NCBI GenBank assembly: GCA_029267755.1
Contig: JAJUHS010000003.1
Span: 1-43,629, forward strand
Reading direction: 5' to 3'
Length of the DNA stretch: 43,629 nt
Source of the DNA: Clostridiales bacterium
GTDB lineage: Bacteria > Bacillota > Clostridia > Oscillospirales > Oscillospiraceae
Numbering within the stretch: position 1 is the stretch's first letter; the number at the start of each line of letters is the position of its first letter. Shown piece by piece: positions 29,431 through 38,672 of this stretch. The notes beneath the pieces were generated by a model that was not told the origin of the DNA, made no database searches, and saw nothing but the letters and a program-made list of their open reading frames with translations. The position numbers and the translations under genes were made by a program.

Positions 29431-30165
29431 ATGTCAGGTCATTCCAAATGGCATAATATACAGAAAACGAAGGGAGCTCAGGACGCAAAGCGCGCGCAGG
29501 CGTTTACGAAAATAGCCAGGGAAATAATTGTAGCGGTAAAGGAAGGCGGCAGCGGGGATCCGGCCAACAATTCCCGTCTGGCAGCGATAATTACCAAGGC
29601 AAAGGCCGCAAATATGCCTAACGATAATATAAAGAGGACGATTGAAAAGGCGCTGGGCGGAGGCGATAACTCTAATTACGAAAGCATCAACTATGAGGGA
29701 TACGGCCCCAGCGGAATTGCGGTAATCGTTGAAACGATGACAGATAACCGCAACCGCACAGCCTCAGAAATGCGCCACTACTTTGACAAATACGGCGGCA
29801 ATATGGGAACCACGGGTTGCGTTTCATGGTCGTTTGATAAAAAGGGCGTCATTATTATCGACAATGAGGAGATGAACCTGGACGAGGATAAGGTCATGGA
29901 GGACGCGCTAGAAGCCGGAGCGGATGATATTTCAAATGAGGGCGAAGTGTTTGAAGTATATACGAATCCGGATAGTTTCCAGGCAGTATCCGACACGATG
30001 GAAAAGCAGGGTTATAAATTTCTCTCCGCACAGGTTGAAATGGTTCCGCAGACATATATTAAGCTTACAAACGAGGACGACATTAAGAACATGCGGAAGA
30101 TGCTCGACATGTTCGAGGACAACGATGACGTCCAGAACGTCTGGCACAACTGGGAAGAGGAATAG
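29431..30165 (+). CDS. yebC: YebC/PmpR family (TACO1) regulator/translation factor
   Basis: MSGHSKWHNIQKTKGAQDAKRAQAFTKIAREIIVAVKEGGSGDPANNSRLAAIITKAKAANMPNDNIKRTIEKALGG. Confidence 0.97.
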   Translation: MSGHSKWHNIQKTKGAQDAKRAQAFTKIAREIIVAVKEGGSGDPANNSRLAAIITKAKAANMPNDNIKRTIEKALGGGDNSNYESINYEGYGPSGIAVIVETMTDNRNRTASEMRHYFDKYGGNMGTTGCVSWSFDKKGVIIIDNEEMNLDEDKVMEDALEAGADDISNEGEVFEVYTNPDSFQAVSDTMEKQGYKFLSAQVEMVPQTYIKLTNEDDIKNMRKMLDMFEDNDDVQNVWHNWEEE

Positions 30166-30302
30166 AGAACAAGGAAATTCAATGGTCTGAGGGCAATTCT
30201 GAAAGCATTGAAAATGCTATATTTTATAATAAATTCTTTGAACTATTGAATGTTCTTGATTCGAATGTTAAACATACGGGTTGTACTCATAATTTAAGAA
30301 TT

Positions 30303-30348
30303 AACCGCCTTTTATGAAGCCTTATAGCTAGAAAAAGGCGGTTTTTTT
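30303..30348 (+). terminator. Rho-independent terminator
   Basis: aaccgcctttt (30303-30313) / aaaaggcggtt (30332-30342), then TTTTTT. Confidence 0.82.
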
Positions 30349-30515
30349 ATACAGACTGTATTTGGGCGCATGCGCTTAAATAAACGCACTGTAAATCGGC
30401 GGTTCCTTAAATAGGGGAGTAATTATGGACATTAAAAAGCTGGGTATTATTTAATTGAAGAAGCCTTAAAGTAAGAAAAAATGTGCACAACCGAATAGCT
30501 TGCTATTAATGTCGA

Positions 30516-30556
30516 GAAAAATTCCGAACCCATCCCCAATAGGGAAAAGGTTCGGA
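30516..30556 (-). terminator. Terminator of the minus-strand acd-etfBA unit
   Basis: tccgaacc (30523-30530) / ggttcgga (30549-30556); on the minus strand the stem is followed by atttttct, 17 nt past the etfA stop. Confidence 0.75.
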
Positions 30557-30573
30557 TATGGAATCAATTTATT

Positions 30574-31755
30574 CTACTGGTCAAGGGCATCCATAAGTGC
30601 GGGAATAACCTTGTAGAGGTCGCCGACGATGCCGTAATCGGCAACCTCAAAAATCGGAGCGTTTTCATTTTTGTTTATAGCGACGATGTAGCCTGAGTTC
30701 TGCATACCGGCAAGGTGCTGGATAGCGCCGGAAATTCCGCAGGCTATGTAGAGTTTAGGCTTTACCGTCGTACCGGTCTGTCCGACCTGGTGTGAATGTT
30801 CTATCCAGCCGGCGTCGACCGCGGCGCGGGAAGCGCCGACAGTTGCGCCGAGCTTCTTGGCAAGGGCCTCGATGAGCTTGAAGCCCTCTGCGCTGCCGAG
30901 GCCGGCTCCGCCGGATACTATTATCTCAGCGTCCGTGAGGGACACGATTTCCTTGGTGCTCTTCACAATTTCTAGAACCTCAGTGCGTATATCGCCGGCC
31001 TTGAAAACCGTCTTGAGCGGAATTACCTCGCCCTTACGGGAATCGTCGCGCACTGCTTTTTCCATAACGCCCGGACGGACGGTTGACATCTGCGGGCGGT
31101 GGTGGGGGCAAACGATTGTGGCCATAAGGTTTCCGCCGAAGGCGGGACGGGTCTGCTTTATTTTTCTGTCCTCGGGGTCTATCTCAAGCTTTGTGCAGTC
31201 GGCGGTGAGGCCGGTTCCGCACTTGACGGCGAGGCATGGGCCAAGGTCACGGCCGATATGTGTCGCGCCGAGCAGGACTATCTCGGGCTTATACTTGTTT
31301 ATAGCCTCGTAGATTACCTTGGTATAGCCGTCTGTCGTGTAGGTCTTGAGCTCAGGGGAGTTGGCGTAATAAACTTTATCCGCTCCATAAGCGATAAGCT
31401 CCTTTGCAAGTTCATCTATGTTTTCACCGCAGAGAATAGCGCACAGCTCACACCCAATTTCGGACGCTAGCTTTCTGCCTTCCCCCAAAAGCTCAATGGA
31501 AACGCCCATGAGCTTGCCGTCGCGCTGCTCGGCAAAGACCCATACGTTATGGAAGGATGAGATGTTCGGTGTATGTACAGCTTCATCAGTTTTCTCGATA
31601 GCGGCAAAGGGACAGACATCAACGCAGGCTCCGCAGCTTGTGCAGCTCGGCCCGATGACGGCGAGCTTCCCCTCCATGGTGATGGCATTGAAGGGGCAGG
31701 CTTTCAGGCATTTCTGACAGCCCTTGCACTTCTCATCTATAATATTTACAGCCAT
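30574..31755 (-). CDS. etfA: Electron transfer flavoprotein alpha subunit with N-terminal 2x[4Fe-4S] ferredoxin domain (CarE-like)
   Basis: [16 protein letters not shown] and [16 protein letters not shown], then EtfA with [72 protein letters not shown]. Confidence 0.95.
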   Translation of the reverse strand: MAVNIIDEKCKGCQKCLKACPFNAITMEGKLAVIGPSCTSCGACVDVCPFAAIEKTDEAVHTPNISSFHNVWVFAEQRDGKLMGVSIELLGEGRKLASEIGCELCAILCGENIDELAKELIAYGADKVYYANSPELKTYTTDGYTKVIYEAINKYKPEIVLLGATHIGRDLGPCLAVKCGTGLTADCTKLEIDPEDRKIKQTRPAFGGNLMATIVCPHHRPQMSTVRPGVMEKAVRDDSRKGEVIPLKTVFKAGDIRTEVLEIVKSTKEIVSLTDAEIIVSGGAGLGSAEGFKLIEALAKKLGATVGASRAAVDAGWIEHSHQVGQTGTTVKPKLYIACGISGAIQHLAGMQNSGYIVAINKNENAPIFEVADYGIVGDLYKVIPALMDALDQ

Positions 31756-31779
31756 TTAGGTCCATATCCTTTCGTTTAA

Positions 31780-32574
31780 TCAAAGTACATGCTTCTCTCG
31801 CAGCTTCTGTACGAGAGCGCTGCTCATCTCGGTTACGGTGCCTGTGAGCATCTCGCCCTTGCCCTTCGGGGCGGGTGTAAAGCTTCTTAAAACCTGAGTC
31901 GGACTGGCCTTAAGTCCGCAGCTCTCTGGTCGTAGACCTATATCGTTTTCATTCCAGACCGTTACCGATTCTTTTTTTTCGCAGGCGTCGATTATCCTTC
32001 CTACGTTCATGTAGCGGGGCTCGTTAAGCTCCTTGACAGCCGTGAGCATGCAGGGAGTTTTAACCTTGATTACCTCATAGCCGTCTTCAAGCTGGCGCTC
32101 AACAATAATATAGCCATCGCCGAGCTCGCGCACCTTGCTGACATAAGTAACCACGGGAATGCCAAGACGCTGAGCAACCTGAGGGCCAACCTGGGCGGTA
32201 TCGCCGTCGATGGCCTGACGGCCCGCGAAGATAATGTCAAAACCGCCGAGTTTTCTGATGCCGGCGGCAATGGTAGTGGATGTAGCGCAGGTGTCCGCTC
32301 CGCCGAAGGCGGGGCTTGAAAGAAGGTAAGCTTGATCGGCGCCCATTGCCAGGCACTCATAAAGCATGATTGACGCCTGCGGCGGACCCATGGAAATAAC
32401 GCTTACAGTTGTTCCCGGGTATGAATCCTTCATTGTGAGAGCGGCCTCAAGTGCGTTTGCGTCGTCCGGATTCAATATGGAAGGCACTCCGTCGCGAATA
32501 AGGGTTCCCTTGACGGGGTCGATTTTTACTTCATTAGTATCGGGCACCTGCTTGGCGCATACTATTATTTTCAT
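31780..32574 (-). CDS. etfB: Electron transfer flavoprotein beta subunit
   Basis: MKIIVCAKQVPDTNEVKIDPVKGTLIRDGVPSILNPDDANALEAAL, FDIIFAGRQAIDGDTAQVGPQVAQRLGIP. Confidence 0.96.
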   Translation of the reverse strand: MKIIVCAKQVPDTNEVKIDPVKGTLIRDGVPSILNPDDANALEAALTMKDSYPGTTVSVISMGPPQASIMLYECLAMGADQAYLLSSPAFGGADTCATSTTIAAGIRKLGGFDIIFAGRQAIDGDTAQVGPQVAQRLGIPVVTYVSKVRELGDGYIIVERQLEDGYEVIKVKTPCMLTAVKELNEPRYMNVGRIIDACEKKESVTVWNENDIGLRPESCGLKASPTQVLRSFTPAPKGKGEMLTGTVTEMSSALVQKLREKHVL

Positions 32575-32587
32575 AATTACTCCCTCC

Positions 32588-33730
32588 TTATTTTTTTAGC
32601 AGTTCTTTGGATATTACTATCTGTTGAACCTGCGAAGTGCCCTCAAAGAGTGTGTTTACACGAATATCACGATACAGACGCTCTATGCGGTAGTCCTTTA
32701 TGTAGCCGTATCCGCCGTGTATCTGAAGCGCGTCATGTGCGATGCGACAGGCCGTTTCCGTTACAAAGAGCTTTGCCATGGAGCAGTGCATTCCGGCATC
32801 CTTGGCGTTTGTATCCTTTAAAACTGCGGAATTGTAAAGAAGTTCTCTGCAGGCCTGGATCTGCGTTGCCATCTGAGCTATCATAAATGAAATTGCCTGA
32901 AAGTCTGCTATTCTTTGTCCGAACTGCTTGCGGTTCTTGGCAAAGTCGATGGCCTCCTCAAGGCAGGCCTGAGCTACGCCGAGCGCAGTGGCGGCAACAC
33001 CGAGACGACCGACATCAAGTGTTTTCATGGCGTTGATGAAGCCCATGCCCTCTTCGCCAAGAAGACTGTCCTTATGTACGCGCACATCCTCAAGAATAAT
33101 GTCGCTGGTGGGCATTCCGATAATACCCATTTTTTTCTCGTTTCTTCCGAGGGAAATGCCCGGAGTATCCATGTCGACAATGAACGCGGAGATGCCCTTT
33201 GCTCCCTTGCTGAAATCTGTCTTAGCATATATGATCGCAAAATCGGCGATCGGAGCACCGGTAATAAAGGTTTTGCGGCCGTTGAGCACATAGTAATCGC
33301 CGTCACGCACCGCACTGGACTGAAGTCCGGCCGCGTCAGAGCCGGCACCGGGCTCTGTAAGAGCGAAGGCAGGAAACTTTTTGCCCTCCGCGACAGGTCG
33401 AAGGTACTTTTCAAGCTGCTCCGGCGTAGCAGCATTAAGCAGAGGGCCGCTGCCTAGAGAGTTTGCCCCGCTAATGTAAATGGAGGTGACCATGCTGACG
33501 CGGGAGATTTGCTCAACGAACAAAACGTAGGCAAGGTTGTCGCCGCCTTGTCCGCCGTATTCCTTGGGGATCTTGATTCCGAAAAAGCCGTTGTCAGTGA
33601 TTTTCCGATAGAGAGATTCGGGATATTTGCCGGTCTGATCGATCTCTTCCTGCATAGATTCGGGAATTTCCTTTTCAGCGAAATCTCTTGCTAGTTTCTG
33701 TATCAGCTGATACTTTGGGGAAAGAATCAT
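32588..33730 (-). CDS. Acyl-CoA dehydrogenase
   Basis: FFGIKIPKEYGGQGGDNLAYVLFVEQISR, FALTEPGAGSDAAGLQSSA, FGQRIADFQAISFMIAQMATQ, IHGGYGYIKDYRIERLYRDIRVNTLFEGTSQVQQIVI. ATG at 33730 (track ORF opens at 33838). Confidence 0.95.
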   Translation of the reverse strand: MILSPKYQLIQKLARDFAEKEIPESMQEEIDQTGKYPESLYRKITDNGFFGIKIPKEYGGQGGDNLAYVLFVEQISRVSMVTSIYISGANSLGSGPLLNAATPEQLEKYLRPVAEGKKFPAFALTEPGAGSDAAGLQSSAVRDGDYYVLNGRKTFITGAPIADFAIIYAKTDFSKGAKGISAFIVDMDTPGISLGRNEKKMGIIGMPTSDIILEDVRVHKDSLLGEEGMGFINAMKTLDVGRLGVAATALGVAQACLEEAIDFAKNRKQFGQRIADFQAISFMIAQMATQIQACRELLYNSAVLKDTNAKDAGMHCSMAKLFVTETACRIAHDALQIHGGYGYIKDYRIERLYRDIRVNTLFEGTSQVQQIVISKELLKK

Positions 33731-34185
33731 GGTGCGATAACTCCTTTCGTTATGTAAATTATTTTTATCGGACCGTAGTTTGTGCCGAGTCCTCTGCCGA
33801 TGCAGAGAGTCGAGAGATCGGACTTTGCTTTGGAGCATATTCTTAGGGGGGCGACATATCCGTGTTCCAAGAATATGAGGCGGGCTACGGGCTTAAGACT
33901 GATTTTTATCGGCAATTATTTTTAGTATTGATGCCGGTCGCATTTCCATATAAATCTATTAATCGCCTGAAAAAACAATTTTTTCTAATTATATCCAATA
34001 TATTTCAACAATTCAACTATAAAATAGGTAAAAATTCATATATTTTTAGTAAATACTATTATGATTTACATTCAAACAATTGGTTAAATTACTTAAATTA
34101 CAATTATTTTATTATCACATTTACAAATTGCAAAAATCACTTTTGCGTGATATATTTTCCATATCAATCCTTTCGGAGGTATATC

Positions 34186-34419
34186 ATGGCTGTAAGTTAC
34201 AAGAAATTGTTTCACTTGATGATAGAAAAAGATATGACCAATACGCAGTTGCAGAGGCTGGCGGGATTCAGCGGCAACATTCTCACGCGGCTGAAGCGCA
34301 ACGGATATGTATCGCTGGAAAGCGTCGAAAGCATCTGCCGAGTTATGGACTGTACGCCTAACGATATACTTGAATTTCTGCCTGATAAGATACAGAATGG
34401 GGAAAAAATCAGTAATTAA
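34186..34419 (+). CDS. Small Cro/CI-type helix-turn-helix regulator
   Basis: MAVSYKKLFHLMIEKDMTNTQLQRLAGFSGNILTRLKRNGYVSLESVESICRVMDCTPNDILEFLPD; GGAGGT upstream of ATG; upstream part of the track ORF is AT-rich and unlikely coding. Confidence 0.87.
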   Translation: MAVSYKKLFHLMIEKDMTNTQLQRLAGFSGNILTRLKRNGYVSLESVESICRVMDCTPNDILEFLPDKIQNGEKISN

Positions 34420-34558
34420 GGTATTATCGCGATAGCATTTACTCTGTCGGTCTAAACATGCTAAATGTCTATGCGGAAACGGCGTTTGTAATCAATAATA
34501 TCGATACTTTAAAGAAAGGGTAGTGGAAGTTTCACAGTCCATTATACAAGGTGAAAAT

Positions 34559-35446
34559 ATGAATTCCATGCAGATTAATTGCTTTCTTACCGCAGGCCGA
34601 TGCCTTAACTTCACGCAAGGCGCCAGCGAGCTTTATATTTCACAGCCGGCGTTCAGTCATAACATTTCCGCGCTTGAAGAGGAATGGGGGATAGATCTAT
34701 TTACCCGTAACAACAAGCGAAAGGATACTAATCTGACACCGGCCGGAAAAATAATGTACGAAGGTATGAAAGGCCTATGGGAGCAATATGAAATCATTCT
34801 TCAGAAGGCCAGATACGTTCATGAAGGAAAGACCGGTACGCTTCGCATAGGACTTTCGGGCAGCAACAGGATAGACGAGCGTATCCTCACATTATTCGAT
34901 CGTTTTCAGGAAACGTTTCCAAAAATCGAGCTTTCATTTTTGAAAGGAAGCAACAGCGATTTGATAAGATCTTTGTTTAATAACACTATTGATATACTGT
35001 TTGCCTTGAAGATCGATGTTGAGGATAAAAATTGGCTGATATACAAAGAACTTTTCAGTATGGAGACAGCCCTGTATCTTAATGAAAATCATCCTATGGC
35101 GAAAAAGGAGAATTTATCGCTCAGTGATTTCAGAAATGAAACTTTCATTAACATTTCGTCAAAGGAATCCCCCGCTATAAACGCGCTTTTAATAATGGAA
35201 TGTGAAAAAGCGGGGTTTACGCCTAAGGTGATCGACGCCCCTGATTTAAATTCTCAAATCCTGTATATGGAGGCGGGAAAAGGAGTGGCGATTTGCAGCA
35301 CAAACAATATTGCCGCTTATAAAAGCCGTTTAATTCCCTTGCGTCTTCGCGATTTAAAACCGCTTGAAATGGTTATAGCATGGAACCGTATGAATGATAA
35401 TCCTTCCATAGGGCTCTTCGATTCTACTTATGAGCTTATAAAATAA
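34559..35446 (+). CDS. LysR family transcriptional regulator
   Basis: MNSMQINCFLTAGRCLNFTQGASELYISQPAFSHNISALEEEWGIDLFTRNNKRKDTNLTPAGK, then a LysR substrate-binding domain. Confidence 0.93.
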   Translation: MNSMQINCFLTAGRCLNFTQGASELYISQPAFSHNISALEEEWGIDLFTRNNKRKDTNLTPAGKIMYEGMKGLWEQYEIILQKARYVHEGKTGTLRIGLSGSNRIDERILTLFDRFQETFPKIELSFLKGSNSDLIRSLFNNTIDILFALKIDVEDKNWLIYKELFSMETALYLNENHPMAKKENLSLSDFRNETFINISSKESPAINALLIMECEKAGFTPKVIDAPDLNSQILYMEAGKGVAICSTNNIAAYKSRLIPLRLRDLKPLEMVIAWNRMNDNPSIGLFDSTYELIK

Positions 35447-35494
35447 AAGAATTTTACAAACCAGTTTTGAAAAGTTAATATTAAGTATATTAAT

Positions 35495-35534
35495 AACTCC
35501 TATCAATTCCGTTTGTTTGGATAGGAGTTTATTA
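35495..35534 (+). terminator. Terminator after lysR
   Basis: aactcctatc (35495-35504) / gataggagtt (35520-35529), then TATTATTT. Confidence 0.65.
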
Positions 35535-35558
35535 TTTGAAAAAGGCTGCTTTTTCAAA
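35535..35558 (+). promoter_or_regulatory. Leader hairpin upstream of the cupin-led gene string
   Basis: tttgaaaaag-gctg-ctttttcaaa, 10-bp perfect stem immediately after the lysR terminator and about 60 bp before the cupin ATG. Confidence 0.4.
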
Positions 35559-35618
35559 ACGCAAGTAGGCGGTAATCGACTATATCCGGGTTAATATTTT
35601 AGAAAGGGTGTTGGATTT

Positions 35619-35966
35619 ATGGTAAAGCGTACTTTGGAAGAACTTAAAACCTATGAAGCCCCCGGCCATTTTAAGATGACCGCTATGAGGATTCACGGCA
35701 AAGAGGAAACGGGAGCGGAAAAGTTCTGGGTGGGACTTTCGACCTTTCTGCCTGGCGGAGGTGCGGAATACGCCTATGAGGACAACCCTCTTGAGAAGTT
35801 CTACTACGTTCTTGAGGGAGAGATGACTGTGACCGATAAGGCCGGAAACAAATATGTTATCCACGCCGGGGAGTCGATATCGTTTGCTCCCAATGAAGGC
35901 CGTCATCTCATAAACGCTTCAAACAGACCGGCTGTGATGCTTGTTGTAATTAACTATCCGAATTGA
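35619..35966 (+). CDS. Cupin domain protein
   Basis: [75 protein letters not shown]. Confidence 0.88.
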   Translation: MVKRTLEELKTYEAPGHFKMTAMRIHGKEETGAEKFWVGLSTFLPGGGAEYAYEDNPLEKFYYVLEGEMTVTDKAGNKYVIHAGESISFAPNEGRHLINASNRPAVMLVVINYPN

Positions 35967-35976
35967 GGTGGATGAA

Positions 35977-36768
35977 ATGATCAAAGTCGAAAAGGAATTT
36001 GCAAGGAAAATGTTCGATATAAGCGGCAGGGTAGCGCTTGTGACCGGCGCAACCGGCGCTTTGGGCGGAGCTGTAGCCAAGGCTTACGGCTATCAGGGTG
36101 CGAAAGTGGTTATGACAGCCCGAAATGCTTCAAAGCTCAGGGAATTGGAGGCCGAATTTAAAGCCGAGGGGATAGACTGCGCGGTTTTTGCGGCGGATCC
36201 CGGTTCTTCCGAGGAAGTTGGAAAGCTGATCAAATTTGTAGTCTCTACTTACGGCGAATTGAATATACTCACCGTTTGCCATGGGTACAACAATCCAAAG
36301 GGCATTTTGGAGCAGAGTGTTGAGGATTGGCAGAAGATCATGGACGCGGACCTTAAGAGCGTATATGTAGTCTGCAAGGCGTCGGCCGAGCAGATGGTGG
36401 CGCAGAACAAAGGCGGAAAGATTGTCGTTACCTCGTCGGCGCGCAGCAAGATGGGAATGAAGGGGTATACTGGCTACTGCGCGTCCAAGGGCGGCTGCGA
36501 TCTGATGATACAGTCCATGGCCAGCGATCTTGCGCCCTATCACATTAACGTCAATACAATTAACCCGACCGTTTTCCGGTCTGAGCTTACCGAGTGGATG
36601 TTCGACCCTGAATCGGCTGTTTACCAAAACTTTCTCAAGCGTCTTCCGATTGGGCGTTTGGGCGAGGTGCAGGACTTTATCGGACTGGCGACATTCCTTG
36701 CCTCACCAGCTTCGGATTTCCTGACGGGCGGCAACTATGACGCCACCGGCGGATATTGGAGCAACTGA
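35977..36768 (+). CDS. Short-chain dehydrogenase/reductase
   Basis: [33 protein letters not shown] (Rossmann), [14 protein letters not shown] (YxxxK), [19 protein letters not shown]. Confidence 0.92.
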   Translation: MIKVEKEFARKMFDISGRVALVTGATGALGGAVAKAYGYQGAKVVMTARNASKLRELEAEFKAEGIDCAVFAADPGSSEEVGKLIKFVVSTYGELNILTVCHGYNNPKGILEQSVEDWQKIMDADLKSVYVVCKASAEQMVAQNKGGKIVVTSSARSKMGMKGYTGYCASKGGCDLMIQSMASDLAPYHINVNTINPTVFRSELTEWMFDPESAVYQNFLKRLPIGRLGEVQDFIGLATFLASPASDFLTGGNYDATGGYWSN

Positions 36769-37697
36769 TGAAAAGTATAAAAAACATTCTTGTCGTCGGT
36801 GGCGGCATGATGGGCAAAAACATTGCATTTGTGCTTACAGAAAACCCTGAGCTTCGAATAACTGTTACCGACATTGCTAACCAGGATATATGGTCGGGTA
36901 TCCGCGCAAATTGCCTGCAGCTAACCGAAAAGGGTATCATTTCGGAGCAGGAGATGAACTCCCGCCTCGGAAGGATTGAATTTACTACCGGTATTAGCGG
37001 CGCTTCCGTTAGGGAGGCAGACCTTGTAATTGAAGCCGTGTTTGAGGACATGGAGCTTAAGAAAAGGACGTTTGCAAACCTTGAAGAGTGCTGCGCCACT
37101 GACACAATCTTCTGTACAAACACTTCGGTAATGAGCCCGTCCGAAATAAGTGCCGAGCTGAAGCACCGCAGCCGCTTCGTGGGAACACATTTCTGGAATC
37201 CTGCGCACCTTATTCCGCTTGTCGAGGTGGTTAAATCCGACGCGACTTCGGATGAAACTGCTGAAACCGTAATGGAGCTGTTAAAATCTGTCGGCAAAAA
37301 ACCTATTTTGTGCAAAAAGGATGTGCCGGGCTTCGTAGCGAACAGGATGCAGCATGCCCTATGGAGGGAGGCAATCTCGATTGTAGAAAACGGCATTGCT
37401 GACGCGGAGACTGTCGACGAGGCTGTCAAGTATTCATTCGGGTTGCGTCTGCCGCAGCTTGGACCGCTTGAAAACGCGGATATGGTCGGCACGGATCTGA
37501 CCTACAATATCCATAGCTACATATTGAAACATCTGGAATCCTCCGCCGATCCGTCGCCTCTTCTTAAGGAGTTGTGCGATAAGGGGGAGCTGGGCTTTAA
37601 AACCGGCAGGGGCTTCAGAACATGGACACAAGAGGAAATACAAAAATCACGGGATGAATTAAATGCGTATCTAATAAGAGCGTTATACAACAAGTAA
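36768..37697 (+). CDS. 3-hydroxyacyl-CoA dehydrogenase family NAD-dependent dehydrogenase
   Basis: NILVVGGGMMGKNIAFVL, ADLVIEAVFEDMELKKRTFANLEE, NTSVMSPSEISAELKHRSRFVGTHFWNPAHLIPLVEVV, DVPGFVANRM; start overlaps the SDR stop (TGATG). Confidence 0.93.
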   Translation: MKSIKNILVVGGGMMGKNIAFVLTENPELRITVTDIANQDIWSGIRANCLQLTEKGIISEQEMNSRLGRIEFTTGISGASVREADLVIEAVFEDMELKKRTFANLEECCATDTIFCTNTSVMSPSEISAELKHRSRFVGTHFWNPAHLIPLVEVVKSDATSDETAETVMELLKSVGKKPILCKKDVPGFVANRMQHALWREAISIVENGIADAETVDEAVKYSFGLRLPQLGPLENADMVGTDLTYNIHSYILKHLESSADPSPLLKELCDKGELGFKTGRGFRTWTQEEIQKSRDELNAYLIRALYNK

Positions 37698-37717
37698 CAC
37701 ATTAGGAGGAAATAATA

Positions 37718-38656
37718 ATGGGTAAAAAAGTTTTTGTTGACCTTACGCATCCGTTCAGCGCGGAGATTCCCCGCTGGCCATATTTTGACAAACCAATAAT
37801 CGATAACAATCATACAATGGCCAAGGGCGGCGTGCTTACCCAGAAGATTACCTGCACAATGCATACCGGAACGCATTGCGACGCCCCCCGACACGTTATG
37901 GAAAGGGAGTTCGACGGCAGAAGAGCCCGCTATACCCATGAAATGCCAGTTGACGCCTATACGGGCGACGCGGTATGTCTGGAAATCAAAATCGGCCGTT
38001 GGGGCCTGATCCTGCCTGAGCATCTGGAAGATGCCTGCGAACGCGCTAACATTAAGCCCAAAGAGCTTGAGGGAATGGTTATCTGCCTGAATACGGGAAT
38101 GCACCGCAAGTTTGATGACAGCAAGGAGTACTATCATTATTCCTGCGGCACCGGTATCGACGCCGGCAAATGGTTTGTTGAGCATAAGGTCAAGTGCGTG
38201 GCTATGGACAGCCAGGCTCTTGATCATCCGCTTCACACCGCCATGGGCAATAACGGCATGACGAGAATGAACCTGCTCGGAGCGTCTGGCAGACCGATCA
38301 CCGAGGAGTATATAGAGCAGTTCGGCGAGGAGGCTTATGCCGAATTCGATAAGTTTACCTACATCAAGGTTCACGGAAAAGAAGCTTATGACAAGAAGTT
38401 CGGCGAGCTTGAGGCCTTGGGCTGCTGGGGAACATGGGAGCCCTGTCACAAGTATATGCTCGGGCATGGCATTGTCGGCGTAGAGAACCTTGGCGGAGAT
38501 CTGGACAAGGTTTCCGGCAAACGCTTCAGATTCTATTGCTTCCCGCTCCGCTGGTATCTTGGGGATGGATCGATGGCTCGCTGCGTAGCGGAAATCGATG
38601 AAGACGACCTTAACGACGTACCGGACAGAACCTATACCTACGGCGGGAATATCTGA
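37718..38656 (+). CDS. Cyclase family (kynurenine formamidase/isatin hydrolase-like) metal-dependent hydrolase
   Basis: VDLTHPFSAEIPRWPYFDKP, ITCTMHTGTHCDAPRHV (HxGTHxDxPxH motif), VKCVAMDSQALDHPLHTAMG. Confidence 0.88.
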   Translation: MGKKVFVDLTHPFSAEIPRWPYFDKPIIDNNHTMAKGGVLTQKITCTMHTGTHCDAPRHVMEREFDGRRARYTHEMPVDAYTGDAVCLEIKIGRWGLILPEHLEDACERANIKPKELEGMVICLNTGMHRKFDDSKEYYHYSCGTGIDAGKWFVEHKVKCVAMDSQALDHPLHTAMGNNGMTRMNLLGASGRPITEEYIEQFGEEAYAEFDKFTYIKVHGKEAYDKKFGELEALGCWGTWEPCHKYMLGHGIVGVENLGGDLDKVSGKRFRFYCFPLRWYLGDGSMARCVAEIDEDDLNDVPDRTYTYGGNI

Positions 38657-38672
38657 GCAAAGAGGTAATTGT

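Noticed and set aside
30366-30375. gcgcatgcgc palindrome
   Set aside because: Short isolated palindrome with no flanking gene or promoter context that gives it meaning.
33727-33915. 62-aa minus-strand ORF upstream of acd
   Set aside because: Runs across the acd promoter/RBS region; no RBS or homology cue.
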